This document shows, one piece after another, positions 25,254-35,565 of a DNA stretch of 64,000 bases; within the stretch, counting starts at the first letter, position 1; each line of letters begins with the position of its first letter. The stretch is from Brachyspira hampsonii (lineage in GTDB: Bacteria > Spirochaetota > Brachyspiria > Brachyspirales > Brachyspiraceae), in assembly GCF_001746205.1 (NCBI RefSeq), contig NZ_MDCO01000012.1, forward strand, positions 863,075 through 927,074, read 5' to 3'. The notes beneath the pieces are model-generated. The model saw nothing but the letters and a program-made list of their open reading frames with translations, had not been told where the DNA came from and made no database searches. A program made the translations under genes and the position numbers.

Positions 25254-28200
25254 TAAAATCTCCACCGAGTAACAATATTAAAATCTTGTCCTTTTCCTCT
25301 TATATCGAAAGGATTTATTTTATACTCAAACACAAAATTTGCAAGTTTATAATTTTTTAATAGAGAAACCTCAAAACCAAATTGATGGTCAAAATAGTAA
25401 GGATCTATATTTCTTCCGTTTATACTTGGTCTTGTTGTATCATTAACTCTATATGTAACATCGTATTTCAAATATAAATATTTAGAAACATATTTGCCAA
25501 TACCAACGCTAGTATTATCCCATACCGATGTAGAATTTATACTGCTGGTGTTTGTAGCAAATAATAATAAATTATTTACTACTGTAGGACTTAAGTTTAT
25601 ATAATCAATACCTAAAAACTGTCTGAACCATCTTTCTACAGGTCTTAATACAGTGCTTCTTAATAGCAAATCGCTGTAATTCATAGTAAGCTGCTGTAAT
25701 TGATAGCTGCTGTTTACACTGCTTCTATTTGCTGTACTGTCTGCAAACATTTGATCTTCTCGGCTTCCGAAAGTTCCTTGAGGTATTCCGGCAAGCTGAT
25801 TAACCTGATATTGACCTAAAGCAGGTATTGTATAGAATCTTACAGGTCTTAATGCTCCATTTTGAGAAGATATTAGCTGCGAAAGTCTGGCATTCATTTC
25901 CATATATAAAGTTACACTTTCTCCTGCCAATTCATTTTCAAATGACTGAGAAGAGGTATTTACTGTTGAAGGGTAATATTTTTTATATGTATAAGCAGTA
26001 GCTTCTATTATAGGATCCAAGCTGTTAACACTTGGAAAAGTTACAGACCCTCTTTCCAACTGATATACATTCTGTAAATAGTATATGCTTCCTCTTTCTA
26101 CATTTATAGTGCCTGCAAGTTCTATTCCGTTGAGAAGAGTATTGTAAACTCTCATTTTAGAACCCTCTTCTAAATATACATCTCCAACCAAGTTGTGAGC
26201 AACTCTAACCTGACGCCAAGCCTCTATAGTGAAATCCCAATATATTTTGCTTAATATACCATAAACTCTTTCTCTATATGTACTTCCTGAAGGCAGAGTA
26301 GAAAGCTGAACATCGCTTTTCATAAGGGTAAGTATTCCGCCTATTCTAGGTGCTTCCATATTTCCGCCTACTGTAAGATCAACATGCACTGGACCTTTTA
26401 CTTTAGCGATACCTAAATTTAAATTGCCGTCTAAAAGTCCAAGCTGTTCATCTGATGACAGTAAATCAAATGCCATGTAATTTATATTGTTTTTAAAAAT
26501 TTCTGCCTCGCCTGTTACTGTTAAATTTTTCTTGTTTTTAGATGTAAATGTTAAATTATTAACATTAAACATATTGCCATTAAAACTGAAATCTACTATT
26601 GTGTCATCAAATATATCATTGAAATATGATATTTTTACTCTTTTTCCATGTCCTAAAAATCTTCCGTCTATTGCTACATTATCGGCATCACCGTGTATAC
26701 GGGCGTACAATGTATAAGGCTTACCATCTACTGTGAAATTTGTAGGAGATGAAACTATCTCTGTGAATAATATATTGAATATTTCAAAAATTTCTACATT
26801 TATTATATCTGATGTAACTAATAAGTCTACCTGATCTTTTTTTGTATTTTTTATGACACCATCTATATTAAGCATATCATCGTTATTGTATATATAAACT
26901 AAATCAGTTCTTTTATTTCCATCTTCTGATATTATAGACCCTTTTATACCATGATTTTTAGTATTTGTAAGTAATATATCATTTTCATATTTAATAACTG
27001 TAGTTCCAAATTCAGGCAGTTTTCTTTTGTTTATAGTAATAGGACCTGTTTGCAATCTGTATTCTTCTTTACCATCAGGCAGTTTTCTCATATTATAATT
27101 TATAGTTCCGGAGAATGAACTCATAAAACTCATATTATTAACTTCTACAGTCATATTCTGAAGTTCTTTTGAAAAATAAGCATAAGGAATTTTTATCTGT
27201 TGTTTTTTTGCAAAAGGTTTTGAATTAAGAGTTCCGAAATCTCCTGTTTTAGTTATTAACACATCTTTTATCTCAAGTTCATTTGCTCTATAATATCCAT
27301 TTAAAGAAACATCGAACTGCATTCCGGGTATTTGAAAATCTTTTATATCAAATTTTTCAAGATAAATAACGGGATTATTCATTAAACCTATTACAGTAGC
27401 ATTGGCAGTTAATACTCCGTAAGCCTGACCGCTGATATCGAAAGGCAGTTGATTAACGGTTATTGTACCATATATATTATTCTTATTTATAGATGTATCT
27501 ATTGCAAATATTCCGTTATTTTCTAGATCTTTTAATAAGGCAGCAAATTTTGTTATGCCGTCTGTAGAATTTAATATTCCGTCTCCTGTTACTCTATTTT
27601 CACCATAATTTAAAATAATATTTGTAAACATTATACTTTCATTTGATAATTCAAATTGTGTATTTAAAGCAAATATTGGAGCAAGATTTTTGTTAGCCTT
27701 AACATTACCATATAAATATAAAGGCTGACGCATATAATTATTGATGTTTACATCCACATTTATATCTATATCTTTTATACTTAAAGTTTTAGGAGTTTTA
27801 ATATTTAAATCTAATATACCATTTGTAGCTATTACCCCGTTTGCGATTATTTCTGAATTATCTGTAGAAGCGTATATTATTTTACTTCCATTTGTAGATG
27901 TTGTACTGAAGCCGTTTAGTCCGTAATTACCGGCAGGAGTGTTAATACCCCCGTTTATTTTTACATTGAAATTTTTGTCATATTCTATTTTAGCATTGGC
28001 ATTTATTCCGCTGTCTTCAGAAAGTCTATAATAAATGTCATTAATATCTATTATGTTTTTATAAGCAGAAGCTCCTATTCTTATTAAATATTCCTCTGTA
28101 TATATTTTTTTAGATGATGCTTTCAATACATGTACATTTCCCTTACCGCCTGTATACATTGCATTACTCATGGTATATTCTATATTTAAAGATGATAAAT

Positions 28201-29710
28201 TGTCTATGATATTTTGTCCCAAGAATACTACAAATATATCCTGCGGTACTACACCTCTAGCAGAAGCTAGTACAGGGCTGCTATTATCTAATGAATAGCT
28301 GGCATAAAAAGGTTGCCCGTATATATTTTCTATTAGATTAAGGGATATTTCTTTTTCAGGTCTTTTATATAAAAATTCAAATGTCATAGGATTTTGCATA
28401 GTATTAGCATAACTAAGAGATGATATTGTAAATCTTGATCTTATCTCATTGTCATCTACATTTACAGGTTTCAAATATACTTTTGTTGATAGATAGTTTG
28501 CTCCCGCTTTTACATTGTTTACATCTAATGAAAGTATGCTTGATACAGGATCATTTAAAGGTACTATGCCGCTTGCTATAATATCGCCTTCTAATATATT
28601 AATATAAGCATTTGATAGTATTATATTATTGTTGGTTAATTCAGCATTCACCATTACATTAAATAATTTGTCCCTAACATTTAAATCAAAATTGATATGA
28701 GATTTTTCTTTTTCTTCAATAGAATAGTATCCATCCGCTTCTATTTTAGCATCTCTAAATGTATTTATAGAATTACTTATAGTGCTTATAGTTTTATTAT
28801 CTAATTTTACAAACTTATAAATTATTGGAGTGTCCAAAACTATATTCATAATTTTGTATATTGTATCTTTTTTTACTTTTACATTTGTAATGGAGAAATC
28901 TATATCTTTGTTATCAAAATCATATTTGAAGTTTAACAAATTATTTTTATTTTCATTTTGTAAATTAGCCCCTAATATATTATATTCATTAGTTAAAAAT
29001 AATGTATAATCAAATAAATCTCCATGTTCATCTTCTGCGTATATTTTTGAATTAATTTCTGATAAATTAGTTTTACTTTCCAATGAAAAATGTATTAATG
29101 TACTGTCAGGTAAATTTATATCATATGAAAGAAAATAACCGTAATTCCTGAAATTACCATTTAAAGAATTAAGTGATACTTCTGTAATATTATTATTATC
29201 TTCTATTATTCTAGTTGAAAAGTTATTAATGCTGATATTTTTATCCATAAATATAGGACTTATACTATCAACTATTTTCCTTATATCCTCTAAAGATGTT
29301 TTATTAGTATTATTATTATTTTGAAATATAGACATGTCCATTAATATAGGATAAAATACAGCATCATTAATATTTACATCACTTAAAATATATAATGGAT
29401 CTCTTTTTATAAATATTCTAAAAATATTAAATCTTAATGAGGCTCTATCCATTTCAAAAAATGCTTTAGGATTATTTTTAGAATATAGTTTAACATCATC
29501 TAATACTAGTTCTAATTTATAGGATATGCTTATGTCTGATATATATATATTTATTGGACTTATTTTATTTATATACTCTATAACATTATCTAAATATTTT
29601 TGCTTATTAGATATTACTATAGATACACTGAATAAAGCTGGTATCATAAAAGCTAACAAGGTTGTAGCTGCATACATTCTAAACCTAGAATACCTATTTT
29701 TTTGTCTCAA
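25253..29710 (-). CDS. TamB-like translocation/assembly protein
   Basis: The 1485-residue protein has one N-terminal membrane anchor (about 13-32), a very long beta-rich body with AsmA-like repeats, and a C-terminal TamB (DUF490) domain (about 1100-1485) including GTINVERGSIYYLQNVYQLERGS-type strands and the closing FNIVTRWRF strand. TamB-family proteins bridge the periplasm and transport phospholipids or help outer-membrane insertion with Omp85 partners. Coupling by stop/start overlap to bamA suggests a functional link, and no separate TamA is encoded here. The TTG at 29710 is only weakly supported; ATG 12 codons later is possible. It is the first gene of the operon. Confidence 0.93.
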   Translation of the reverse strand: MRQKNRYSRFRMYAATTLLAFMIPALFSVSIVISNKQKYLDNVIEYINKISPINIYISDISISYKLELVLDDVKLYSKNNPKAFFEMDRASLRFNIFRIFIKRDPLYILSDVNINDAVFYPILMDMSIFQNNNNTNKTSLEDIRKIVDSISPIFMDKNISINNFSTRIIEDNNNITEVSLNSLNGNFRNYGYFLSYDINLPDSTLIHFSLESKTNLSEINSKIYAEDEHGDLFDYTLFLTNEYNILGANLQNENKNNLLNFKYDFDNKDIDFSITNVKVKKDTIYKIMNIVLDTPIIYKFVKLDNKTISTISNSINTFRDAKIEADGYYSIEEKEKSHINFDLNVRDKLFNVMVNAELTNNNIILSNAYINILEGDIIASGIVPLNDPVSSILSLDVNNVKAGANYLSTKVYLKPVNVDDNEIRSRFTISSLSYANTMQNPMTFEFLYKRPEKEISLNLIENIYGQPFYASYSLDNSSPVLASARGVVPQDIFVVFLGQNIIDNLSSLNIEYTMSNAMYTGGKGNVHVLKASSKKIYTEEYLIRIGASAYKNIIDINDIYYRLSEDSGINANAKIEYDKNFNVKINGGINTPAGNYGLNGFSTTSTNGSKIIYASTDNSEIIANGVIATNGILDLNIKTPKTLSIKDIDINVDVNINNYMRQPLYLYGNVKANKNLAPIFALNTQFELSNESIMFTNIILNYGENRVTGDGILNSTDGITKFAALLKDLENNGIFAIDTSINKNNIYGTITVNQLPFDISGQAYGVLTANATVIGLMNNPVIYLEKFDIKDFQIPGMQFDVSLNGYYRANELEIKDVLITKTGDFGTLNSKPFAKKQQIKIPYAYFSKELQNMTVEVNNMSFMSSFSGTINYNMRKLPDGKEEYRLQTGPITINKRKLPEFGTTVIKYENDILLTNTKNHGIKGSIISEDGNKRTDLVYIYNNDDMLNIDGVIKNTKKDQVDLLVTSDIINVEIFEIFNILFTEIVSSPTNFTVDGKPYTLYARIHGDADNVAIDGRFLGHGKRVKISYFNDIFDDTIVDFSFNGNMFNVNNLTFTSKNKKNLTVTGEAEIFKNNINYMAFDLLSSDEQLGLLDGNLNLGIAKVKGPVHVDLTVGGNMEAPRIGGILTLMKSDVQLSTLPSGSTYRERVYGILSKIYWDFTIEAWRQVRVAHNLVGDVYLEEGSKMRVYNTLLNGIELAGTINVERGSIYYLQNVYQLERGSVTFPSVNSLDPIIEATAYTYKKYYPSTVNTSSQSFENELAGESVTLYMEMNARLSQLISSQNGALRPVRFYTIPALGQYQVNQLAGIPQGTFGSREDQMFADSTANRSSVNSSYQLQQLTMNYSDLLLRSTVLRPVERWFRQFLGIDYINLSPTVVNNLLLFATNTSSINSTSVWDNTSVGIGKYVSKYLYLKYDVTYRVNDTTRPSINGRNIDPYYFDHQFGFEVSLLKNYKLANFVFEYKINPFDIRGKGQDFNIVTRWRF

Positions 29711-29872
29711 TTAAAATCCAATTTGTAAATATAGTTTTCATTATATATTATAACCTATTTATACAGAAATTGTTATATTTTAATAATTCATTATCGTAAT
29801 TTATATTTTTATATATTAAAATATGGCATAATTTTATTATTTTGAAACTTTTATGTACATAAAAAATAATAA

Positions 29873-29900
29873 TTGACAAATAATAAAATAAAAGTATAAT
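29873..29900 (+). promoter_or_regulatory. Promoter of the first EIIA gene
   Basis: Perfect TTGACA (29873-29878) and TATAAT (29895-29900), 16-base spacer, 38 bases before the ATG at 29939. Confidence 0.8.
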
Positions 29901-29938
29901 TTTAAAATATATAAAAGTTTATTATATGGAGAGTTTAC

Positions 29939-30373
29939 ATGTTAAAAGAACTTATAAAAAACAAAATAGATATAGTTGATAGTATTGATAATTGGGAAAA
30001 TGCTATAAAAAAAGGAGCTGAGCTTCTTCTCGAAAATAAATGTATAGAACCAAGATATGTTGACTGTATCATAAATAACATAAAAGAAACCGGTCCTTAT
30101 ATTGTGCTTGGAGATGGAATGGCTATGTCTCATGCAAGGCCTGAGGACGGAGTTTTAAAAGATGGAATTACTCTTTTAAAAATTAAAAATGGTGTTGATT
30201 TTGATGAAAAAAATAAAGTGTTTTTATTGTTTACATTAGCAGCAGAAAATAATGATAATCATCAGGGATTAATGGAAGAAATTGCCGATTTATTGAATGA
30301 AAGTGAAAAAATTAAAAGAATAATGTATGATGAATTAAGTGATTTAGAAATATATGATATTATTATACAATGA
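29939..30373 (+). CDS. PTS EIIA component, first copy (ascorbate/mannitol type)
   Basis: The 144-residue protein is a PTS EIIA type-2 domain that takes phosphate from HPr and passes it to EIIB. The phosphorylated His is H65 in the GDGMAMSHARPEDG motif. It is homologous over its whole length to the second copy at 30550 but has SHARP where the latter has the more usual PHSRP. Both copies lie before ulaG/ulaA/ulaB, so ascorbate is the likely sugar. It has its own promoter and a separate leader from copy 2; ribosome site GGAGAG. Confidence 0.9.
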   Translation: MLKELIKNKIDIVDSIDNWENAIKKGAELLLENKCIEPRYVDCIINNIKETGPYIVLGDGMAMSHARPEDGVLKDGITLLKIKNGVDFDEKNKVFLLFTLAAENNDNHQGLMEEIADLLNESEKIKRIMYDELSDLEIYDIIIQ

Positions 30374-30494
30374 TATGTTAATTTTTAGATTATATAAGAT
30401 GATATATTTTTAAGTATATAATACTTATAAGGAATAATTTCTATATACGATAAAATTTTAATAGATATTTAAATCTGTAAATTTAATAATATAA

Positions 30495-30522
30495 TTGACA
30501 AAAGATAAAAAATAATTATAAT
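30495..30522 (+). promoter_or_regulatory. Promoter of the second EIIA gene and ula genes
   Basis: Perfect TTGACA (30495-30500) and TATAAT (30517-30522), 16-base spacer, 27 bases before the ATG at 30550. Confidence 0.8.
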
Positions 30523-30549
30523 TAATAATAAATAAAGGATGGAGTTTTT

Positions 30550-30981
30550 ATGTTAAAAGAGTTTTTAAAAGGCAATATTAAAATAGTAGAAAGTGTTTCA
30601 AGTTGGGAAGAAGCCTTAAAAATAGGAGCAAAGTCTCTAGTTGATAATGGTAATATAGAGGAAAAATATGTTCAAGCAATAATAGATAATGTATATCAAT
30701 ACGGACCTTATATAGTTCTTTCAGATGGTGTTGCAATGCCGCACTCAAGACCTGAAAATGGTGTTTTAAAAAAAGGAATGAGTTTTTTAAAGGTAAAAAA
30801 TGGTGTAGATTTTTATCAAACAGATGAGAAAGTATATTTATTTTTTACATTAGCAGCAGAAAATGCAGATGGGCATCAGGATGCAATAGCTGAGCTTGCT
30901 GAATTTTTGGGTGATGATGAAAAATTAGAAAAAATGATAAAAGAAGACCTTACTGAGGAAGAAATTTTATCATTATTATAA
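30550..30981 (+). CDS. ulaC: UlaC, PTS ascorbate EIIA component, second copy
   Basis: This 143-residue EIIA type-2 domain has the canonical active-site segment [14 protein letters not shown] with H65 as the phosphorylation site. It is followed 37 bases later by ulaG and then the EIIC and EIIB genes, so it is the better candidate for the operon's own UlaC. The strong AAGGATGGAG ribosome site and own promoter suggest good expression. It is a full-length paralogue of the gene at 29939. Confidence 0.92.
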   Translation: MLKEFLKGNIKIVESVSSWEEALKIGAKSLVDNGNIEEKYVQAIIDNVYQYGPYIVLSDGVAMPHSRPENGVLKKGMSFLKVKNGVDFYQTDEKVYLFFTLAAENADGHQDAIAELAEFLGDDEKLEKMIKEDLTEEEILSLL

Positions 30982-31018
30982 AAAATTACTAAATTATATA
31001 AAAATAAAAGGAGTAAAT

Positions 31019-32077
31019 ATGAGTAAAATTGATTCAGTTACTAGAGAAGGTTGGATACTAGATAGTTTTCCTGAATGGGGAACTTGGCTTAATGAGGAAA
31101 TAGAGGAAGAAGTTGTAGAACCAAATACATTTGCTATGTGGTGGCTTGGATGTGTTGGTATTTGGGTAAAAACACCAGGAGATACTAATATATGTATAGA
31201 TCTATGGTGCGGTAATGGAAAAAGAACAAAAAAGACAAAAAATATGGTTGCTGGACACCAAATGGCCAATATGGCTGGAGTAAGAAAATTGCAGCCTAAT
31301 TTGAGAGCTTCTCCTTTCGTTATAGATCCTTTTGCAATAAAAAAAGTAGATGCTATATTATCTACTCACTATCATAATGATCATATAGATATCAATGTAG
31401 CAGCAGCTGTATTGAAAAATATTAAAGAGCCTATACCTTTTATAGGTCCTAAATATTCTGTAGAAAAATGGATAGAATGGGGCGTTCCTGCTGACAGATG
31501 TAAAGTTGTAAAACCCGGCGATTCTATAAAAATAAAAGATGTTGAAATATTAGTTACTGATTCATTCGATAGAACTTGTTTAGTTACTACTCCTCCAGAT
31601 GATTTAAGAAATATTGTACCAGAAATGGATACTAAAGCTGTAAACTATGTTATAAAAACTCCAGGCGGAAATATATATCATAGCGGTGATTCTCATTACT
31701 CTATATATTTTGCTAAACATGGTAAAGATTTTGATATTGATGTTGCTTTAGCTGCATACGGTGAAAATCCTGTAGGTATAGCAGATAAAATGACTTCTGT
31801 TGATGTTCTTAGAATGGCTGAAGCTTTAAGATGTAAGGTTGTTATACCTATACACTATGATGTATGGACTAATTTCATGGCTGATACTAGGGAAATAGAA
31901 GTTCTTTATGCAATGAAAAAAGACAGACTTCAATATAAATTTAAACCTTTTATATGGGAAGTTGGCGGAAAATATGTATATCCTAGAGATAAAGATTTAG
32001 TACAATATCATCATCCTAGAGGTTTTGAAGATTGCTTTGAACATGAGCAAAATATTCCATTCCGTTCTATGTTATAA
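31019..32077 (+). CDS. ulaG: UlaG, L-ascorbate-6-phosphate lactonase
   Basis: UlaG opens L-ascorbate-6-phosphate to 3-keto-L-gulonate-6-phosphate. The 352-residue protein is a metallo-beta-lactamase fold enzyme with HxHxDH at H117, H119, D121 and H122, further ligand histidines in HSGDSHYS and IPIHYDVW, and family length (E. coli 354). The N-terminus ([23 protein letters not shown]) is characteristic. The ATG follows AAAAGGAG. It stands between ulaC and ulaA rather than heading the operon as in E. coli. Confidence 0.96.
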   Translation: MSKIDSVTREGWILDSFPEWGTWLNEEIEEEVVEPNTFAMWWLGCVGIWVKTPGDTNICIDLWCGNGKRTKKTKNMVAGHQMANMAGVRKLQPNLRASPFVIDPFAIKKVDAILSTHYHNDHIDINVAAAVLKNIKEPIPFIGPKYSVEKWIEWGVPADRCKVVKPGDSIKIKDVEILVTDSFDRTCLVTTPPDDLRNIVPEMDTKAVNYVIKTPGGNIYHSGDSHYSIYFAKHGKDFDIDVALAAYGENPVGIADKMTSVDVLRMAEALRCKVVIPIHYDVWTNFMADTREIEVLYAMKKDRLQYKFKPFIWEVGGKYVYPRDKDLVQYHHPRGFEDCFEHEQNIPFRSML

Positions 32078-32109
32078 TTGAAAATGATAATAAAAATTAA
32101 GGAGATGAT

Positions 32110-33576
32110 ATGGAAATTTTATTAAAGATATGGACATATTTTGCAGAAAATATCTTAACTCAGCCGGCTTATTTTATTGGTTTTATAGTATTAATAGGTT
32201 ATATTCTTCTAAAAAAACCTTGGTATGAATGCTTAGCAGGATTTTTAAAAGCTACAGTTGGATACCTTATACTTTCTGTAGGTTCTGGCGGACTTGTAAG
32301 CAATTTCAGACCTATACTTGTAGGACTTAAAGATAAATTTAACTTGCAAGCTACAGTTATAGACCCTTACTATGGTCAAAATGCTGTACAGGCGGCTATG
32401 GAGCATATAGGTAAATCTTTTTCACAAGTAATGCTTCTGCTTCTTATAGCTTTTATATTTAATATTTTATTAGTAGCTTTTAGAAAAGTTACAAAAATAC
32501 GTTCTATATTTACAACAGGAAATGTACAAATACAACAGGCAGCAACAGCTTTTTGGCTAATATTTTTCTGTTTCCCTGAATTAGGCGATACCCCTATGCT
32601 TATTATGATGAGTATACTTCTTGGTTTATATTGGGCTGTCGGTTCTAACTTAACAGTAGAAATTACACAAGATTTAACAGAAGGCGGCGGTTTTTGTGTT
32701 GCTCACCAACAGATATTTGCATTAAAAATATTTTCTACTATAGCTGAAAAATTAAAAGGAAAAGGCGAAGGTAAAAAACTTGAAGATATACAATTTCCGG
32801 GTTTTTTATCTATTTTCAATGAAAACATGGTATCTACTTCTATATTAATGTTATTATTCTTCGGTATAATATTATTAACTTTAGGAAGAGATTACCTAGT
32901 AGCTAATAAATTTATGAAAGAAGGTCAAAGTTTCTTCTTCTATACATTAACAACTGCTTTGAATTTTGCTGTATATTTGGCTATACTTCAATTAGGTGTT
33001 AGAACTTTCGTTACTGAATTAACTCAATCTTTCCAAGGTATATCTACAAGACTTCTTCCTGGTGCTGTTCCTGGTATTGACTGTGCTGCTACTTTTGGTT
33101 TTGGTTCTCCTAATGCAGTTACTATAGGGTTATTATTTGGTGCTGCCGGACAATTCCTTGCAATTATCATATTAATACTTATGAAGAGTCCTGTTATAAT
33201 AATAGCCGGATTTATTCCTGTATTCTTTGATAATGCTACTATAGCAGTATTTGCAAACAATAGAGGCGGTATTAAAGCTGCTATGATTCTTCCATTTATT
33301 TCCGGACTATGTCAGGTATTTGGTTCTGCTTTTATAGCTTATTGGGTAGGACTTGCTGCTTACGGAGGATATTTAGGTATGTGGGACTGGGCAGTATTAT
33401 GGCCAGGATTTACAGTGATTATGAAATATTTAGGTTATGTTGGTGTTGGTATTGTAATATTAATATTAATAGCTATACCGCAGATCCAATATATGAGAAA
33501 TAAAGATACATATTTCTTAATTACTGATGACTATGAAGCTTATAAAGAAAAAATGAAAGAAAAAGCAAAAGCTTAA
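32110..33576 (+). CDS. ulaA: UlaA, PTS ascorbate EIIC permease
   Basis: The 488-residue membrane protein is the EIIC component that moves L-ascorbate across the inner membrane while EIIB phosphorylates it. It has about eleven hydrophobic segments, starting at residues 12-32, and UlaA-type motifs such as GYLILSVGSGGLVSNFRP (about 50-67), ITQDLTEGGGFCVAHQQIF and the PGAVPGIDCAATFGFGSPNA run. The C-terminus is a charged Lys-rich tail. The ATG follows AAGGAG, 33 bases after ulaG. Confidence 0.96.
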   Translation: MEILLKIWTYFAENILTQPAYFIGFIVLIGYILLKKPWYECLAGFLKATVGYLILSVGSGGLVSNFRPILVGLKDKFNLQATVIDPYYGQNAVQAAMEHIGKSFSQVMLLLLIAFIFNILLVAFRKVTKIRSIFTTGNVQIQQAATAFWLIFFCFPELGDTPMLIMMSILLGLYWAVGSNLTVEITQDLTEGGGFCVAHQQIFALKIFSTIAEKLKGKGEGKKLEDIQFPGFLSIFNENMVSTSILMLLFFGIILLTLGRDYLVANKFMKEGQSFFFYTLTTALNFAVYLAILQLGVRTFVTELTQSFQGISTRLLPGAVPGIDCAATFGFGSPNAVTIGLLFGAAGQFLAIIILILMKSPVIIIAGFIPVFFDNATIAVFANNRGGIKAAMILPFISGLCQVFGSAFIAYWVGLAAYGGYLGMWDWAVLWPGFTVIMKYLGYVGVGIVILILIAIPQIQYMRNKDTYFLITDDYEAYKEKMKEKAKA

Positions 33577-33602
33577 AAAATAATTTATAAGGAGATTATT
33601 AT

Positions 33603-33911
33603 ATGCTAAAAGTTTTAGTTTCTTGTGCTAATGGCTCAGGCACTAGTTTAATGATGAAAATGACTGCTGAAAAGGCTCTTAAAGGATTAGGTATTAATGG
33701 TGTTAATGTGCATCACTGTGCCTTATCTGAAGGTAAAAGTACTGCTATTAATTATGATTTAGTATTCTGCCCTTTAAATTTTATTGATATGTTTAAAGAT
33801 TCAATTGATAAAGGGGTAAGGGTTATAGGAATTAAAAATGTACTATCTGAACCAGAGTTCAAACAAAAACTTAGTGAATCTGGATATTTAGAAGATTTGA
33901 AAAACAAGTGA
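33603..33911 (+). CDS. ulaB: UlaB, PTS ascorbate EIIB component
   Basis: The 102-residue EIIB domain carries the phosphocysteine C8 in VSCANGSGTSLMMKM, the P-loop typical of the lactose/ascorbate EIIB fold. It accepts phosphate from UlaC and hands it to ascorbate bound by UlaA. The start follows AAGGAG 26 bases after ulaA. An intrinsic terminator lies 10 bases after its stop. Confidence 0.95.
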   Translation: MLKVLVSCANGSGTSLMMKMTAEKALKGLGINGVNVHHCALSEGKSTAINYDLVFCPLNFIDMFKDSIDKGVRVIGIKNVLSEPEFKQKLSESGYLEDLKNK

Positions 33912-33920
33912 TAATTTTTG

Positions 33921-33961
33921 AATGGGGAAATATTTATTTATAATTATTTCCCTATTTTTTT
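33921..33961 (+). terminator. Terminator-like hairpin inside the ula operon
   Basis: AATGGGGAAATA (33921-33932) pairs with TATTTCCCTATT (33945-33956, one G-U), followed by a T tract. It separates the transport genes from the catabolic genes and would reduce downstream transcription. Confidence 0.82.
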
Positions 33962-33968
33962 AATTATA

Positions 33969-34838
33969 TTGGAGGGTGATACTATCAATAATTTATTTGG
34001 TATATATGAAAAGGCATTAGAAAAAAATATTTCTTGGCATCAGAGATTATTAGATGCTAAAGAATTAGGTTTTGATTTTGTTGAAATATCTATAGATGAA
34101 ACAGATGAAAGATTAGCAAGATTGGATTGGACTAAAGATGAAAGAGAATCATTAGTAAAATCTATATTTGAAACAGGTATAAAAATACCTACTATGTGTT
34201 TCAGCGGACATAGAAGATTTCCTATGGGAAGTAAAAATCCTGATACTAGAAAAAAAGCTATGGAGCTTATGGAAAAAGCTGTTATCTTTGCAAGCGATAT
34301 AGGTATACGAATAATACAATTAGCCGGATATGATGTTTATTATGAAAAAGGTGATGAAGAGACTAAACAGTTATTTATAGAGGGACTTAAAAAAGCATTG
34401 GAAATGGCTGCCAAATATCAAGTAATGCTTGCTATAGAAATCATGGATACTCCTTTTTTAAACTCTATTACAAAATTTTTAGAGTATGATAAAATTTGTA
34501 ATAGTCCTTGGCTTACAGTTTATCCTGATTTGGGAAATTTAACTGCTTGGGGAAATGATGTGGAAGCTGAAATTAGAAAGGGATTTAATAAAATTACTGC
34601 TATACATATTAAAGATACTTTAGCTCCTAAAGGAGATTTTGAAGGAAAGTTTAAAGAAGTTCCTTTTGGGGAAGGCTGTGTAGATTTTGTGAAATGTTTT
34701 AAACTACTAAAAGAGCTTAATTATAATGGAACTTTTATGATAGAGATGTGGTCTGAAAAAGTTGATAATCCTAAAGAACATGTGATGAAAGAGAAAAAAT
34801 GGGTACTAGAAAAAATGAAAGAGGGAGGATTTTATTAA
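33969..34838 (+). CDS. ulaE: UlaE, L-xylulose-5-phosphate 3-epimerase
   Basis: UlaE converts L-xylulose-5-P to L-ribulose-5-P. The TIM-barrel protein shows the family N-terminus FGIYEKALEKNISWHQRLLDAKELGFDFVE and the metal/catalytic Glu and His residues in IEIMDTPF, YPDLGNLTAW, IHIKDT and GTFMIEMW. Start is a problem: there is no ATG. A longer TTG start (33918) would lie inside the terminator hairpin. TTG 33969 overlaps the GGAGGG ribosome site. An ATC codon at 33984 is ideally placed 8 bases after GGAGG and gives 284 residues, the same as E. coli UlaE. I report the conservative TTG. Confidence 0.9.
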   Translation: MEGDTINNLFGIYEKALEKNISWHQRLLDAKELGFDFVEISIDETDERLARLDWTKDERESLVKSIFETGIKIPTMCFSGHRRFPMGSKNPDTRKKAMELMEKAVIFASDIGIRIIQLAGYDVYYEKGDEETKQLFIEGLKKALEMAAKYQVMLAIEIMDTPFLNSITKFLEYDKICNSPWLTVYPDLGNLTAWGNDVEAEIRKGFNKITAIHIKDTLAPKGDFEGKFKEVPFGEGCVDFVKCFKLLKELNYNGTFMIEMWSEKVDNPKEHVMKEKKWVLEKMKEGGFY

Positions 34839-34841
34839 AAT

Positions 34842-35537
34842 ATGCTTGAAGAATTAAAAAAGATAGTTTTTGAAGAAAATCTTGAACTTGTAAAAAGAGA
34901 ACTTGTTATATACACTTGGGGAAATGTAAGCGGTTTAGATAGAGAATCTAAAACTTTTGCCATTAAACCTAGCGGTGTTGATTATGATATAATGAAAGCA
35001 GAAGATATGGTTGTTTTAGACTTAGATGGGAAAAAATTAGAAGGAAAATATAAGCCTTCTTCTGATACTCCTACTCATATAGAATTATATAAAGCTTTCC
35101 CAGAAATTGGCGGAATAGTTCATACTCATTCTAGTTATGCTACCAGCTGGGCTCAGGCAAGAAGAGATATACCTGCATTAGGTACTACTCATGCAGATTA
35201 TTTCTATGGTGATATACCTTGTGCCAGACCTCTTACAAAAGAAGAAATTGAGGGTGAATACGAAAAAAATACAGGGCTTGTTATTATAGAAACTCTCAAA
35301 AAAAGAAATATTAATCCTATGGATATACCCGGTATTATAATAGCTTCGCATGGTCCTTTTGCTTGGGGAAAAGATGCTAAAGAGGCTGTTCATAATGCTG
35401 TTGTTATGGAAGAGCTAGCTAAAATGGCTTACAGAACTATACAGATAAATCCTCAGATTAAATCTGTAGAACAGTATTTACTTAATAAGCATTATTTTAG
35501 AAAACATGGTGCTAATGCTTATTACGGACAAAATTGA
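34842..35537 (+). CDS. ulaF: UlaF, L-ribulose-5-phosphate 4-epimerase
   Basis: UlaF (AraD family, class II aldolase fold) makes D-xylulose-5-P, which enters the pentose-phosphate pathway. The 231-residue protein has [33 protein letters not shown], and the zinc-binding [13 protein letters not shown] (His pair), plus a third ligand His in [10 protein letters not shown]. Length matches E. coli UlaF (228). The ATG lies 3 bases after the ulaE stop behind GGGAGG, indicating coupling. Confidence 0.96.
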   Translation: MLEELKKIVFEENLELVKRELVIYTWGNVSGLDRESKTFAIKPSGVDYDIMKAEDMVVLDLDGKKLEGKYKPSSDTPTHIELYKAFPEIGGIVHTHSSYATSWAQARRDIPALGTTHADYFYGDIPCARPLTKEEIEGEYEKNTGLVIIETLKKRNINPMDIPGIIIASHGPFAWGKDAKEAVHNAVVMEELAKMAYRTIQINPQIKSVEQYLLNKHYFRKHGANAYYGQN

Positions 35538-35565
35538 TAATATTAATAATTCTAAGGAGAAAAAT

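Noticed and set aside
28000-29700. tamB as several merged genes
   Set aside because: One continuous frame with anchor at the N-terminus and TamB domain at the C-terminus; length is normal for the family.
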